Positions 28,501 to 36,534 of a stretch of DNA of 64,000 nucleotides are shown here, piece after piece. The notes below the pieces were generated by a model, which did no database searches, was not told where the DNA came from, and saw nothing but the letters and a program-made list of their open reading frames with translations. Numbering within the stretch: position 1 is the stretch's first letter; the number at the start of each line of letters is the position of its first letter. Both the position numbers and the translations under genes were made by a program. Origin of the DNA: Marinobacter koreensis (GTDB lineage: Bacteria; Pseudomonadota; Gammaproteobacteria; Pseudomonadales; Oleiphilaceae); contig NZ_JAKZAJ010000002.1 in assembly GCF_023156285.1 (NCBI RefSeq), positions 1-64,000 of the forward strand, in the 5' to 3' direction.

Positions 28501-28677
28501 AAGCTGCGCAAATCCACCACCGTGGACTGGCAGGTGCGAGAGAGCGTGCGGGCCAAGCTGCGGATTCTGGTGCGGCGGACGTTGCAGCGTTACAAGTATC
28601 CGCCCGATAAGGCGCCGGCAGCGATTGAACTGATCATGGAACAGGCGGAAGCCCTGTCTAACCACTGGACGAAGTAA
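25522..28677 (+). CDS. hsdR: Type I restriction-modification system, restriction/translocase subunit HsdR
   Basis: 1051 residues. N-terminal nuclease domain with Asp140...Glu154-Leu-Lys156 (PD-ExK) and a QxxxY-like QIQTYK; SF2 motor with Walker A TQGSGKS (314-320), DEAH (421-424) and FTGTPIE motif III; C-terminal HsdM-binding helices. Full length, no interruption. ATG at 25522 has AAGGAAG upstream; an earlier in-frame codon at 25489 is not a good start. Separated from hsdMS by the Mrr-like gene and 368 bp, so it likely has its own promoter. Confidence 0.96.
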   Translation: MTEDQLEQQCLEWFAEGGWEIAHGPDLAPEGEAPERADYRQVLLLADLEAAIHRINPHLPQSAVEQAVAVVRKPESLDVVISNRAFHRLLLDGVPVEYKRDDKVVHDQAFLVDFGDLSANRFRAINQFTLEGSKQLRRPDVICFINGLPLAVLELKSPGAENVNIWDAYNQIQTYKDECSDLFAYNEAAIISDGYLARVGSLTASQERYMPWRTIKHEDDKPLLEWQLETMVRGFFDRELFLDYIRYFVIFETDSDKLIKKIAGYHQFHAVREAVRATVIAARDISGDGISEKRATYGDEVLPGSKKAGVVWHTQGSGKSISMCCYAGKLLQQPEMNNPTLIVVTDRNDLDGQLFATFSAARELLKQEPVQADDRDTLRRLLSERESGGIIFTTVQKFALLNDESGHPILNDRHNIVVISDEAHRSQYGLKATLKKDGTYKFGYARHMRDALPNASFIGFTGTPIESEDKDTRAVFGDYVSIYDIQDAVDDGATVPIFYESRLAKLDINREQIEELSDQVEEVVEDDEDVGSREKTKGEWSRLEKLVGAGPRLKQVAEDLVNHFETRSSTIDGKAMIVAMSREIAVHLYNEIVALRPEWHDDDPEKGAIKVVMTGSASDRALLQPHIHNKQTKKRFEKRFKDINDPLRLVIVRDMWLTGFDAPCCHTMYVDKPMKGHNLMQAIARVNRVFKDKPGGLVVDYIGIANELKQALKTYTDAKGKGSPTHSAEEAYAILLEKLDIIHGMFAPGPKGKGFSYSGFDTEPRKVLLATANYVLSLEDGKKRFLDTVLAMNKAFSLCATLDEAQALQKEVAFLSQVKTAITKFTSVDKKLTEEEKNSALKQILDNALVAEGVTDVFALCGLDKPNIGLLSDEFLEDVRQMPYKNFAVELLEKLLKDDIKAKTRNNVVQEKKYADRLQETLRKYNNRGIETAQVIEELIAMAKQFQAEMERDAALGLNPDEVAFYDALASNESAVRELGDEILKKIAVEITDKLRKSTTVDWQVRESVRAKLRILVRRTLQRYKYPPDKAPAAIELIMEQAEALSNHWTK

Positions 28678-28960
28678 TGTATTACTACACCGAGGACTTC
28701 GACGACAGAAGTTAAGGCTATGAGGAACAACTGAGTATTGTTTTACTCATCGTGGACAAGCGCGTTGATTGCCCATGTTGAAAAATGTTGAACGAAGAAC
28801 AGCCCTTAATCGTGCTTCGATAGCCCTGACTTGGGGCTCTGAGTTCCTGTCTGTTCCGGGGGTAGCGAGCACTGAATGTGGGTATGCATGTGGGTATTTT
28901 CAAAGGCATACCCAAGGACATTCCAACTTATTCAACATTTTACAGGATAACTTCAGTGGA
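28678..28960. other. Right end of the island, no gene
   Basis: 283 bp between hsdR and attR without a supportable gene. It contains the right-hand GTGGGTA repeats. Confidence 0.6.
28878..28914 (+). repeat. Right-end GTGGGTA repeats (candidate integrase arm sites)
   Basis: GTGGGTA at 28878-28884 and 28890-28896, a 12-bp period as at the left end, then an inverted TACCCA at 28909-28914. They lie 47-83 bp inside attR. Confidence 0.6.
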
Positions 28961-28976
28961 CGCCGTCTCCACCAAA
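28961..28976 (+). repeat. attR, 16-bp core
   Basis: Identical to the ssrA 3' end at 14169-14184 (CGCCGTCTCCACCAAA). Sequence on its left (CAGTGGA) does not continue into a tmRNA T-arm, so this copy is the element-derived junction, and the host sequence resumes to its right. Confidence 0.92.
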
Positions 28977-28986
28977 CACCAAGAGA

Positions 28987-29014
28987 AAAGCCCCTGATTT
29001 CAGGGGCTTTTTTT
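28987..29014 (+). terminator. Displaced original ssrA terminator
   Basis: AAAGCCCCTGA-TTT-CAGGGGCTTTTTTT hairpin starting 10 bp after attR. By position it is the terminator that followed ssrA before the island arrived. Confidence 0.85.
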
Positions 29015-29321
29015 ATACTCGTGCGACCCATCCGCCTGACTGTCGCTCCCGCGCTACCTGCCCCATCATCGTCCAAGGATTCGATAACGGTGATGGCCTG
29101 TTGGTCGAATCGTCTCAATGCTGACTCTTAGCGGAGCTCCTCAGTGGCCTCTGGTCCGATCTGGCATCAGATCTGGTTGCAATACGAAAGCCTGTCAGGG
29201 TGCCTCAGTTCCGCTGGTGGTCCACTTTTCACGAGTCCCCCACCCAAAAAGCGCATTGCGCCGGCGCCGCTCCCATCGCTAGAATCGTAAGCTTGATAAA
29301 TAAAAACACAAGGAGTCTGCC
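29015..29321. other. Intergenic region before the TRAP operon
   Basis: 307 bp with no supportable gene. It must hold the dctP promoter; a clear ribosome site AAGGAG is 8 bp before ATG 29322. Confidence 0.5.
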
Positions 29322-30323
29322 ATGCCCACTCAATGGTTCCGCGCTGCGGCGCTGTGCGTGTCTACCACCCTGGCGTCCGTTCCGGCCTTCGCCGCCGGTT
29401 TCGAAGATATGGACCCGGTCACCCTGCGCCTTGCTCACGTGGTGAACGAACAGGACGGTTTCCACGTGGCCGCCATGAAGTTCCGTGACCTGGTGGCCGA
29501 GCGCACCGACGACAAGGTCACCGTCAAGATTTTCCCCAACGCCAGCCTGGGAGATGAACGAACCCTGCTGGAGGGCATGCAGATTGGCAGCGTCGATATG
29601 GGCGTGATCACCAACGGCCCGGTGGCCAACTTTGTGGAAGACATGGCGGTGTTCGAACTGCCGTTCCTGTTCCCGACCCGCCAGGACGCCTACCGGATTC
29701 TGGACGGCGACATCGGACAGGAACTGCTGGACCGGCTGTCTGAGGTCAATCTCAAGGGTCTGGCCTACGCAGAGCGTGGGTTCCGCAACCTGACCAACAG
29801 CGAGCACCCGGTAAACACGCCGGCGGATATCGACGGGCTGCGCATCCGCGTTATGGAAAATCCAGTTTACATCGATACCTTCCGTGATCTGGGCGCCAAT
29901 GCCATCCCCATGGCCTGGACCGAGGCTCTGACGGCAATGCAGCAGGGCACCATCGACGGCCAGGAAAACCCGGTGAACGTGGTCTACGCCTTTAAACTTA
30001 GCGAAACCCAGAAATACATGACAATGACCCGGCACACATACGCGCCGGCGGTGTTCGTGATGGGTATGCCCACATGGAACAAACTGCCGAAGGCGGCCCA
30101 GGATGTGATCGTGAAGGCGGCACACGAGGCGGCCGAGTACGAGCGCGCGGACAACGCGAAGAAAGAAGATGAGCAGCTCGCGGCGCTCAAGAAGGCCGGT
30201 ATGCAGATCAACGATAACCCGGATCTGGCGGCGTTCCAGAAAGCCGTTGAGCCGGTCTACAAAAAGTACGGCGAGCAGTTTGGTGATTACCTCGAGCGTA
30301 TCCGGGCCGAGCTGAAGAACTGA
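29322..30323 (+). CDS. TRAP transporter substrate-binding protein, DctP type
   Basis: Periplasmic solute receptor, 333 residues. Signal peptide MPTQWFRAAAL...ASVPAFA with cleavage near residue 25; then the DctP fold with LRLAHVVNEQDGFH, the KIFPNASLGDERTLLEGMQIGSVDM region, and the conserved Arg in IDGLRIRVMENPVY that binds the substrate carboxylate. Substrate probably a C4-dicarboxylate or another organic acid. Strong AAGGAG site. First gene of dctP-Q-M. Confidence 0.92.
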   Translation: MPTQWFRAAALCVSTTLASVPAFAAGFEDMDPVTLRLAHVVNEQDGFHVAAMKFRDLVAERTDDKVTVKIFPNASLGDERTLLEGMQIGSVDMGVITNGPVANFVEDMAVFELPFLFPTRQDAYRILDGDIGQELLDRLSEVNLKGLAYAERGFRNLTNSEHPVNTPADIDGLRIRVMENPVYIDTFRDLGANAIPMAWTEALTAMQQGTIDGQENPVNVVYAFKLSETQKYMTMTRHTYAPAVFVMGMPTWNKLPKAAQDVIVKAAHEAAEYERADNAKKEDEQLAALKKAGMQINDNPDLAAFQKAVEPVYKKYGEQFGDYLERIRAELKN

Positions 30324-30324
30324 C

Positions 30325-30858
30325 GTGCTGCGCTGGATTACCCACATGGACCGCGCGGTGGCCGCGGTCCTCAAACCGGTGCTTGCCGGCGGCATTGCCG
30401 CATTGATAGCCGTGATCACCCTGCAGATTGTGTCCCGGGTGCTGTTCTCCGCCGTTGGCTGGACGGAGGAAGTCGCCCGGTTCCTGCTGGTGTGGCTGAC
30501 CTTTCTCGGTGCCGTACTGGCCTGGGCGCAGCGCCGGCACATTGTGGTGACAGTGCTGGTGGATCGGCTGCCGCCCGCGGTGCGCCGGTGGCTGTCCGCG
30601 CTGGCACTGGCATGCGCGGTGGCAGCGCTGGTGGCCCTCGCCTGGATTGGTTACCAGTACATGATAATGCAGAGCTATCAGAAGTCGGCGTCGCTGCGGG
30701 TGCCGATGATGTATATCTACGCGGTGATCCCCCTAAGTGCGTGCCTTATGGCCCTTCTCGGGCTGGCTGATCTGGTACGAATGTGCCGGGGCGGGATGCT
30801 GTCCGAGCCTGACGATGACAGCGCCACGGATTCCGGCGAAGGGGAGGGCAAGGCATGA
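30325..30858 (+). CDS. TRAP transporter small membrane subunit, DctQ type
   Basis: 177 residues, four hydrophobic segments (about 17-37, 50-70, 90-110, 130-150) and the DctQ pattern VGWTEEVARFLLVWLTFLGAVLAW. The GTG at 30325 starts one base after the dctP stop; an ATG at 30346 is an alternative. Acidic C-terminal tail. Pairs with the large membrane subunit next to it. Confidence 0.9.
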   Translation: MLRWITHMDRAVAAVLKPVLAGGIAALIAVITLQIVSRVLFSAVGWTEEVARFLLVWLTFLGAVLAWAQRRHIVVTVLVDRLPPAVRRWLSALALACAVAALVALAWIGYQYMIMQSYQKSASLRVPMMYIYAVIPLSACLMALLGLADLVRMCRGGMLSEPDDDSATDSGEGEGKA

Positions 30859-32105
30859 GCCTACTGCTGTTCGGGCTGTTTTTTGTGCTCCTGCTGCTGG
30901 GCCTGCCCGTGGCCGTGGCAATTTTTGGCGCTACCCTGGTGGCCTTGCAGGGCGACAGTGTGCCGCTTCTGGTGATGCCCCAACAGATGTTTGCCGGCGT
31001 CGATTCGTTCGCGCTGGTGGCGGTGCCCATGTTCATCCTGGCCGGGGATATCATGGCGGAAGGGCAAGTGAGCGCACGGCTGGTGGCTCTGGCGGACGCG
31101 ATGATCGGTTTTCTCAAGGGTGGCCTGTCGATTGTTTCGGTGCTGGCCGCCATGTTCTTCGCGGCGATTTCCGGCTCCGGCGCCGCCACCACCGCTGCGG
31201 TAGGTTCCACGCTGGTGCCGGAACTCAAGCGCAAAGGCTATGATCCGGCCTCCGCCGCCAGCCTGATCGCTGCCGGTGGGACCATCGGTGTGGTAATTCC
31301 CCCATCGGTACCGATGATCATCTACGCGGTGATTGCCCAGGAATCGGTGTCCAAGCTGTTTCTGAGCGGGTTCCTGCCGGGCCTGGCTATGGGCTTGGGT
31401 TTGATCATCGTAGCGCTGGTGCAGGGTCATCGGCGGGCGTATCCACGAGGCAGCGCCTTTTCCCTGGCTACCATCTGGCGGACCTTCCGGGCGGCCTTCT
31501 GGGGATTGATGACGCCGGTGATCATTCTCGGCGGCATTTTCTCCGGGGTGTTCACGCCCAGCGAATCTGCGGTGATTGCCGTGAACTACGCCATCCTGGT
31601 GTCGCTGTTCATCTATCGGGACCTGAACCTCCAGGACATCTACCGTCTTTTCATCCGGGCGGCAGTCACCACGGCGGTGATCATGTTCGTGATTTCCGCG
31701 TCGGCGGCCCTGAGCTGGGCGCTGTCAAACTGGCAGGTGCCCACCCGGCTGGCGGACCTGGTGCTGGGGCTGTCCACCAACAGCTTCGTGTTGCTGGGCC
31801 TGATGTTGATCCTGATCCTACTGACTGGAGTATTCATCGAGACCGCCTCGGCGTTGATCATCCTCACGCCCATTCTGCTCCCATTGGCCACCGGGCTGGG
31901 GATTGATACGGTCCACTTCGGCATCATCCTGGTGGTGGGGCTGGCCATTGGCATGATTACGCCACCGGTGGCCATCAACCTTTACGTGGCGTCGTCCGTA
32001 ACCAAGCTCAGCCTGGAGCGCATCTCCCGGGCCGTGGTGCCCTACCTGCTAGTGCTGATTACTGTACTGATAATGGTGGCGTACGTGCCAATGTTGCTGG
32101 ACTGA
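30855..32105 (+). CDS. TRAP transporter large membrane subunit, DctM type
   Basis: 416 residues, about 11-12 transmembrane segments. Family marks: MFILAGDIMAEG, ISGSGAATTAAVGSTLVPEL, GGTIGVVIPPSVPMIIYAV and ITPPVAINLYVASS. Overlaps dctQ by ATGA. Na+-driven uptake is known for the family. Confidence 0.94.
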   Translation: MSLLLFGLFFVLLLLGLPVAVAIFGATLVALQGDSVPLLVMPQQMFAGVDSFALVAVPMFILAGDIMAEGQVSARLVALADAMIGFLKGGLSIVSVLAAMFFAAISGSGAATTAAVGSTLVPELKRKGYDPASAASLIAAGGTIGVVIPPSVPMIIYAVIAQESVSKLFLSGFLPGLAMGLGLIIVALVQGHRRAYPRGSAFSLATIWRTFRAAFWGLMTPVIILGGIFSGVFTPSESAVIAVNYAILVSLFIYRDLNLQDIYRLFIRAAVTTAVIMFVISASAALSWALSNWQVPTRLADLVLGLSTNSFVLLGLMLILILLTGVFIETASALIILTPILLPLATGLGIDTVHFGIILVVGLAIGMITPPVAINLYVASSVTKLSLERISRAVVPYLLVLITVLIMVAYVPMLLD

Positions 32106-32210
32106 GGTCGGAGCGCCCTCTACGACCTGACAAACCCGTCACTTCCACTTCATGATTTTCCAGCACAATTCGTCTAGGTTGGCCAGATCTTTTGCAACAA
32201 AGCATCCAGT

Positions 32211-32807
32211 GTGAATCAACCCGACGACCCGGAAAATCTGGAGCAGCTGTTTCATCGGCTGCGCACCTCTACCGACGGCCAGCAGGACGTGACGGTATCG
32301 GACATTTTCCGGGCCGTAGGCGAACGCTCGTTCGGGCCGGTGGTTCTGGTGGCCGGGCTGCTTGTGGTCGCGCCGCTCATCGGCGATATTCCGGGGGTGC
32401 CCACGCTGCTGGGGTTATTGGTGCTTCTGACGCTGGGCCAGCTGCTGTTCCAGCGGCGATCAATCTGGTTGCCCGGGGCGATTGCCAACCGTCGGGTAAA
32501 GCGGGCGCAGTTGGTCAAGGGGCTGGACTGGCTGGACAAACCGGCGGCCTGGCTGGATCGTTACACCCGGCCCCGGCTGGTGTGGCTCACACGGGGACCG
32601 GGGCAGTATCTGATGGCACTGGAGTGCATGTCGGTGGCGGGCGCCATGCCGGCCATGGAGGTGGTTCCCTTCAGTGCCAACGGCGGTGGCCTGTCCCTGA
32701 TGGCGTTCGGGCTGGCGATCATTGCCCGGGATGGGCTGCTGGCGCTGATCGCTTCGGTGATTACGGTCGGGACCTTCTGGTTCATTGGCTCGGCCCTGCT
32801 GGGCTGA
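32211..32807 (+). CDS. ExoD family membrane protein
   Basis: 198 residues with the ExoD pattern SFGPVVLVAGLLVVAPLIGDIPGVPT and a C-terminal pair of hydrophobic helices; 3-4 membrane segments in all. ExoD is linked to exopolysaccharide and alkali tolerance in Rhizobium, but its activity is not known. The GTG start has no strong ribosome site. Stands alone. Confidence 0.82.
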   Translation: MNQPDDPENLEQLFHRLRTSTDGQQDVTVSDIFRAVGERSFGPVVLVAGLLVVAPLIGDIPGVPTLLGLLVLLTLGQLLFQRRSIWLPGAIANRRVKRAQLVKGLDWLDKPAAWLDRYTRPRLVWLTRGPGQYLMALECMSVAGAMPAMEVVPFSANGGGLSLMAFGLAIIARDGLLALIASVITVGTFWFIGSALLG

Positions 32808-32969
32808 ATTGCTGCAGCTTCGCTTTCCACCCCTATCCTTTCGTCACCATTTGATACAAAGCTGCCTCGTTCCTCCGGTCTGGAAGCTGCTACTATTGCT
32901 ACAGATTATTCCCCGATATCGGTAGCACCCCACTGCGCGGGTGGCGAGTAGCAAAAGGATCTCCAGTTC

Positions 32970-33860
32970 ATGTCCGTCAAAACGAAACAGTCCCAGAAAC
33001 TGCTGCTGTTCCGGCTCGCCGGTGAACGGCTGTTTGGTCTCGGCACACTGAAGATTCGGGAAATTCTGCCGTTCCAGCCACTGACCAAACTGCCCCACAG
33101 TCACCATGCGGTCATCGGTACGGCCACCTTCCGCGGCTCGGCGGTTCCGGTAATCGACATGGCGGCGGCGGTCGGGTATCCACCTCTGTCCCGGGAGGAG
33201 CGGGAGAAGGCGTCCATCATCGTCACCGATATCCAGCGGCAGGAAATCGGATTTCTGGTGCGCAGCGTGCAACAGATCGTCGAAGTTGACTGGCGCAAGG
33301 TGACGCCCCCACCCAAGGCTCTGGGGCACAATGCGTTCGTCACCGGGCTGCTGGACATGGACGGCACCATCATCCAGCTTCTGGATGTGGAGCTGTTGTT
33401 GGCGAGGGTGTATCCGGAGACTCTGGAACCACAGGACGTGGTGCTGACGGACGTCGAGCGGGAGACCCTGCGCACCCAGAACATTCTGCTGGTGGACGAC
33501 TCGCAGGTGGCCCGCAAGCAACTGTGCGATGTCCTCGACAGCAAGGGGATCCAGTACCAGGTGACGGCCAATGGCGACCAGGCGTTCCAGACGCTGCTGC
33601 GCGATTACGAGCTTGGCAAGCCGATTGATATTCTGGTGAGCGATATCGAGATGCCCGGGCTGGACGGCTACGAACTGGCGTTCAATATCCGGGATAATGC
33701 GTCACTGAAACAGCCCTACATCATTCTGCACACGTCGCTGAACAGTGAAATGAGTCTGAGTTACGCCAATCAGGTCGGAGCCAACGAAGCCCTGACCAAG
33801 TTTGATGCGGACGAACTGCTCCACGCCATGCTTCGCGGCGCAGAGCAGTCCAGTCACTAG
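32970..33860 (+). CDS. CheV-like chemotaxis coupling protein (CheW-REC)
   Basis: 296 residues. CheW-like domain 8-150 (LLLFRLAGERLFGLGTLKIREIL, FRGSAVPVIDMA) followed by a receiver domain 170-293 with the acidic pair DD176-177, phosphoacceptor Asp225 (ILVSDIEMPG) and the Lys in ALTKFD. CheV couples receptors to CheA and dampens signalling when phosphorylated. Lone gene with stop overlapping the convergent lipoprotein gene by 4 bp. Confidence 0.93.
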   Translation: MSVKTKQSQKLLLFRLAGERLFGLGTLKIREILPFQPLTKLPHSHHAVIGTATFRGSAVPVIDMAAAVGYPPLSREEREKASIIVTDIQRQEIGFLVRSVQQIVEVDWRKVTPPPKALGHNAFVTGLLDMDGTIIQLLDVELLLARVYPETLEPQDVVLTDVERETLRTQNILLVDDSQVARKQLCDVLDSKGIQYQVTANGDQAFQTLLRDYELGKPIDILVSDIEMPGLDGYELAFNIRDNASLKQPYIILHTSLNSEMSLSYANQVGANEALTKFDADELLHAMLRGAEQSSH

Positions 33861-34726
33861 CGTTCCTGCCCCAGGTTCTCGAAGAATTCCCGGGTATCCG
33901 CCCGGATCTCTTCAAGGCTCGATTCCCACTGCTGCTGGTACTCACTCCAGGTATCACTGCTCAGTGAGGCAATGCGTTTACCCGCTTCAGCCACGGCGCG
34001 GCTGGCGTCCGCCAGATGTTCCGCCGTCGGCTCATCCAGTGCCTCTGCGCGGGTATCGAGATCCCGTGCCGCCTGCTGCAGAACGGCCCGGTCTTCCCGG
34101 GGTGCCTGCTGATTGTCCTTGAGCGCGTCGTTCAGGGAATCTTCCAGGGATTTCATAGCGTCCTGGAGCTTCTCCCCGAAAGACTCCATGGCGTCCTGTG
34201 CCTTATCCCGGAGGTCTTCAGAATAGGTCTGCAGGTCCTGGCCCAGCTGATCCATTCTCGCGTTAAAATCCTCTGAGGATTGCGAGAAGTTGCGGGCAAT
34301 GCGGTCCCCCAGCCTGTTCAGCTCGCCCATCAGCCCCTGGAACGGCGACGGGTTGAGAATGGCCTCACCGGTGCGGTCGTAGTCGACCTGCCAGCCGTCC
34401 GGCCCCTGCACCAGGTAGGTAATCAGTTCCTGCCGCTCCCCCTCCGGCCGGTCTTCCGCCGGCAGGCGAGTGACGACGGTCGCTTTCGGCCCATCAATGA
34501 CCACACGCCCGAACGAAGGCACCACATTGGTCCAGTTGTGCTTGTAACCGTCGAAGCGGGATTCGTCGGTCAGCGTGGAGTACTCCACCACATCACCGGC
34601 GTCGTTGTCGGCCATCGCCTGCCAGAACGCAGCAGCAACCTCCTGCGGCGTTTCCGGCTTACTGCAACCAGCCAACAACACTGCCGCGGCCAGAAAAGCC
34701 AGAAACCGGAGCCTGAAAACAGTCAT
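33857..34726 (-). CDS. Predicted lipoprotein with helical C-terminal half
   Basis: 289 residues. Signal peptide with lipobox LLAGC (Cys at about 20). Residues 25-125 (PQEVAAAFWQAMADNDAGDVVEYS...) look like a small NTF2/DUF4878-like domain; residues 135-285 are charged, repetitive coiled coil (DFNARMDQLGQDLQTYSEDLRDKAQDAMESFGEKL). Envelope location follows from the lipobox; the function is unknown. ATG at 34726 chosen with AAAGGTG upstream. Confidence 0.8.
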   Translation of the reverse strand: MTVFRLRFLAFLAAAVLLAGCSKPETPQEVAAAFWQAMADNDAGDVVEYSTLTDESRFDGYKHNWTNVVPSFGRVVIDGPKATVVTRLPAEDRPEGERQELITYLVQGPDGWQVDYDRTGEAILNPSPFQGLMGELNRLGDRIARNFSQSSEDFNARMDQLGQDLQTYSEDLRDKAQDAMESFGEKLQDAMKSLEDSLNDALKDNQQAPREDRAVLQQAARDLDTRAEALDEPTAEHLADASRAVAEAGKRIASLSSDTWSEYQQQWESSLEEIRADTREFFENLGQER

Positions 34727-34766
34727 TGCGTACACCTTTTGTCCGTTGAAGCGCAATGATACCGCG

Positions 34767-36440
34767 CTAGAGTTTGCAGGTCAGTTCCGCCAGTTCTTCG
34801 TCGAAGACCCGATGGTTTTCACTGTAATCCACCGGCACATCCACCAGATGGACGCCGCCCGCGGCCAGAGCCTTCTCAAGGGTCGGTTGCAGCTCTTCCG
34901 TCCGGGTAATGCGATGGCCGGTGGCCCCGTAGGATTCCGCGTAGGTCACGAAGTTCGGATTCCGGTAATCCAGTCCGAAATCGGCGAACCCTTCCTGGCC
35001 CTGTTTCCACTTGATCATGCCGTAGGCGCTGTCGTTGATGATCAGTACCACCAGGTCCAGATTCAGGCGGACGGCGGTTTCCAGCTCCTGGCTGTTCATC
35101 ATGAATCCGCCGTCACCGCAAATCGCCATCACTTTCTGCTTCGGATACAGCATGGAAGCCATCATCGCGCTGGGCAGGCCGGCCCCCATGGAGGCCAGGG
35201 AGTTGTCCAGCAGAACCGTGTTGTTGTCGTACGCCGGGTAATTGCGGGCAAACCACAACTTGTACATGCCATTGTCCAGGGCAATGATGCCATCCTCCGG
35301 CACCACTGCCCGGACGTCCCTGACGATCCGTTGCGGAATCACCGGGAATCGGTCGTCGTCCGCCCGATCCTGGAGGTGCCGGTCCACGGCTTCCTTTACC
35401 TCCATGAAACGGCTGAAGTCGTGATTGCGACACTCGCCGCAGTTTTCCGCCATGTACTCCACGCTGTTGGCGATGTCCCCGACCACTTCGTGCTGGGGAA
35501 AGTACACCGGGTCCACATCGGCACCGGAAAAGTTCACGTGAATGACCTGCTTGCCGCCGGGCTTCATGAAGAACGGCGGTTTCTCGACCACGTCGTGGCC
35601 GACGTTGATCACCAGGTCGGCGTGGTTGATTGCACAGTGGACGAAATCCCCGGACGACAGGGCGGCGTTCCCCAGGTACCGGGGATGACGCTCATCAATG
35701 ACGCCCTTGCCCATCTGGGTGGTGAAGAACGGTATGTTGGTGGAGTTGACCAGATGGATCAGCGCCTGCGACACCCGTTTCCGGTTGGCCCCGGCACCAA
35801 TCATGATCAGCGGATGTTTGGCCTGGCGCAGCATCTCGCAGGCCATATCCAGGCTCTTGGTACTGGCCGTCGGTCTCCGGGCATCGCTGGGCTGGAAAAT
35901 ATGGGTGTCCGGCGCCGGCTCTTCCGCCGCAATGTCCTCTGGCAGCTCAAGATGGACCGCGCCAGGGCGCTCTTCGGAAGCCAGTCGGAAGGCCTCCCGC
36001 ACCTTGGCGGGGATGGTGTTGGCGTTGCTGATCTGGCGGGTGTACTTGGTAAGCGGACGCATCAGATCGACCACGTCCAGGATCTGGAACAGGCCCTGCT
36101 TGGAGGACTTGATCGGCTTCTGGCCCGAGATCATCATCATCGGCATGGCGCCCAGCTGGGCATAGGCGGCAGCCGTGACCAGGTTGGTCGCGCCAGGGCC
36201 GAGGGTAGAGAGACAGACACCCACCTTGCCGGTGAGTCGGCCGTAGGTGGCGGCCATAAAGCCCGCCGCCTGTTCATGGCGGTTCAGTACCAGTTGAATA
36301 TTCGAGGTGCGCAGTGCTTCGAGAAAATCGAGGTTCTCTTCCCCGGGAACCGCGAACAGGTATTTGACCCCTTCATTCTCCAGCGCCTGGATGAACAATT
36401 CCGCGCCGTTTCGAGCCCGGGAAGCTTGCTGGTTTGCCAT
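34767..36440 (-). CDS. Acetolactate-synthase-like ThDP-dependent enzyme
   Basis: 557 residues in three domains: N-terminal PYR domain (ENEGVKYLFAVPGEENLDFLEAL with the catalytic Glu of GEEN), central Rossmann-like domain, and C-terminal ThDP/Mg domain with GDGGFMMNSQELET. Similar to catabolic AlsS-type acetolactate synthases (SSKQGLFQILDVVDLMRPLTKY), but no ilvN regulatory gene is beside it. It is the last gene of a minus-strand run with an ATP-grasp and a papain-like protein, so the true product may differ from acetolactate. ATG at 36440 has GGGGAC upstream. Confidence 0.85.
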   Translation of the reverse strand: MANQQASRARNGAELFIQALENEGVKYLFAVPGEENLDFLEALRTSNIQLVLNRHEQAAGFMAATYGRLTGKVGVCLSTLGPGATNLVTAAAYAQLGAMPMMMISGQKPIKSSKQGLFQILDVVDLMRPLTKYTRQISNANTIPAKVREAFRLASEERPGAVHLELPEDIAAEEPAPDTHIFQPSDARRPTASTKSLDMACEMLRQAKHPLIMIGAGANRKRVSQALIHLVNSTNIPFFTTQMGKGVIDERHPRYLGNAALSSGDFVHCAINHADLVINVGHDVVEKPPFFMKPGGKQVIHVNFSGADVDPVYFPQHEVVGDIANSVEYMAENCGECRNHDFSRFMEVKEAVDRHLQDRADDDRFPVIPQRIVRDVRAVVPEDGIIALDNGMYKLWFARNYPAYDNNTVLLDNSLASMGAGLPSAMMASMLYPKQKVMAICGDGGFMMNSQELETAVRLNLDLVVLIINDSAYGMIKWKQGQEGFADFGLDYRNPNFVTYAESYGATGHRITRTEELQPTLEKALAAGGVHLVDVPVDYSENHRVFDEELAELTCKL

Positions 36441-36534
36441 GGTCCGTCCCCAACTGATGGATTTGATACCGAGCATACCATTGTACGACTGGTACACCGG
36501 AACCCAAGACTTACCATAAGTTCAAGAAGTGCGC

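Larger units (their letters stand above)
14169..28976 (+). mobile_element. Genomic island integrated in the 3' end of ssrA
   Basis: A 16-bp direct repeat marks both ends (14169-14184 and 28961-28976), the first copy being the 3' end of ssrA. Just inside the left end is a P4-type integrase gene. The interior carries AlpA, Toprim and DUF927 replication-type genes and a type I restriction-modification module, all on the plus strand. Core genes resume right after the second copy. No capsid, portal or conjugation genes are seen, so this is a satellite or integrative element rather than a full prophage. Confidence 0.92.

Noticed and set aside
28678-28960. Short frames near the right island end as genes
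   Set aside because: All under 60 codons or crossing attR without ribosome sites; treated as non-coding.
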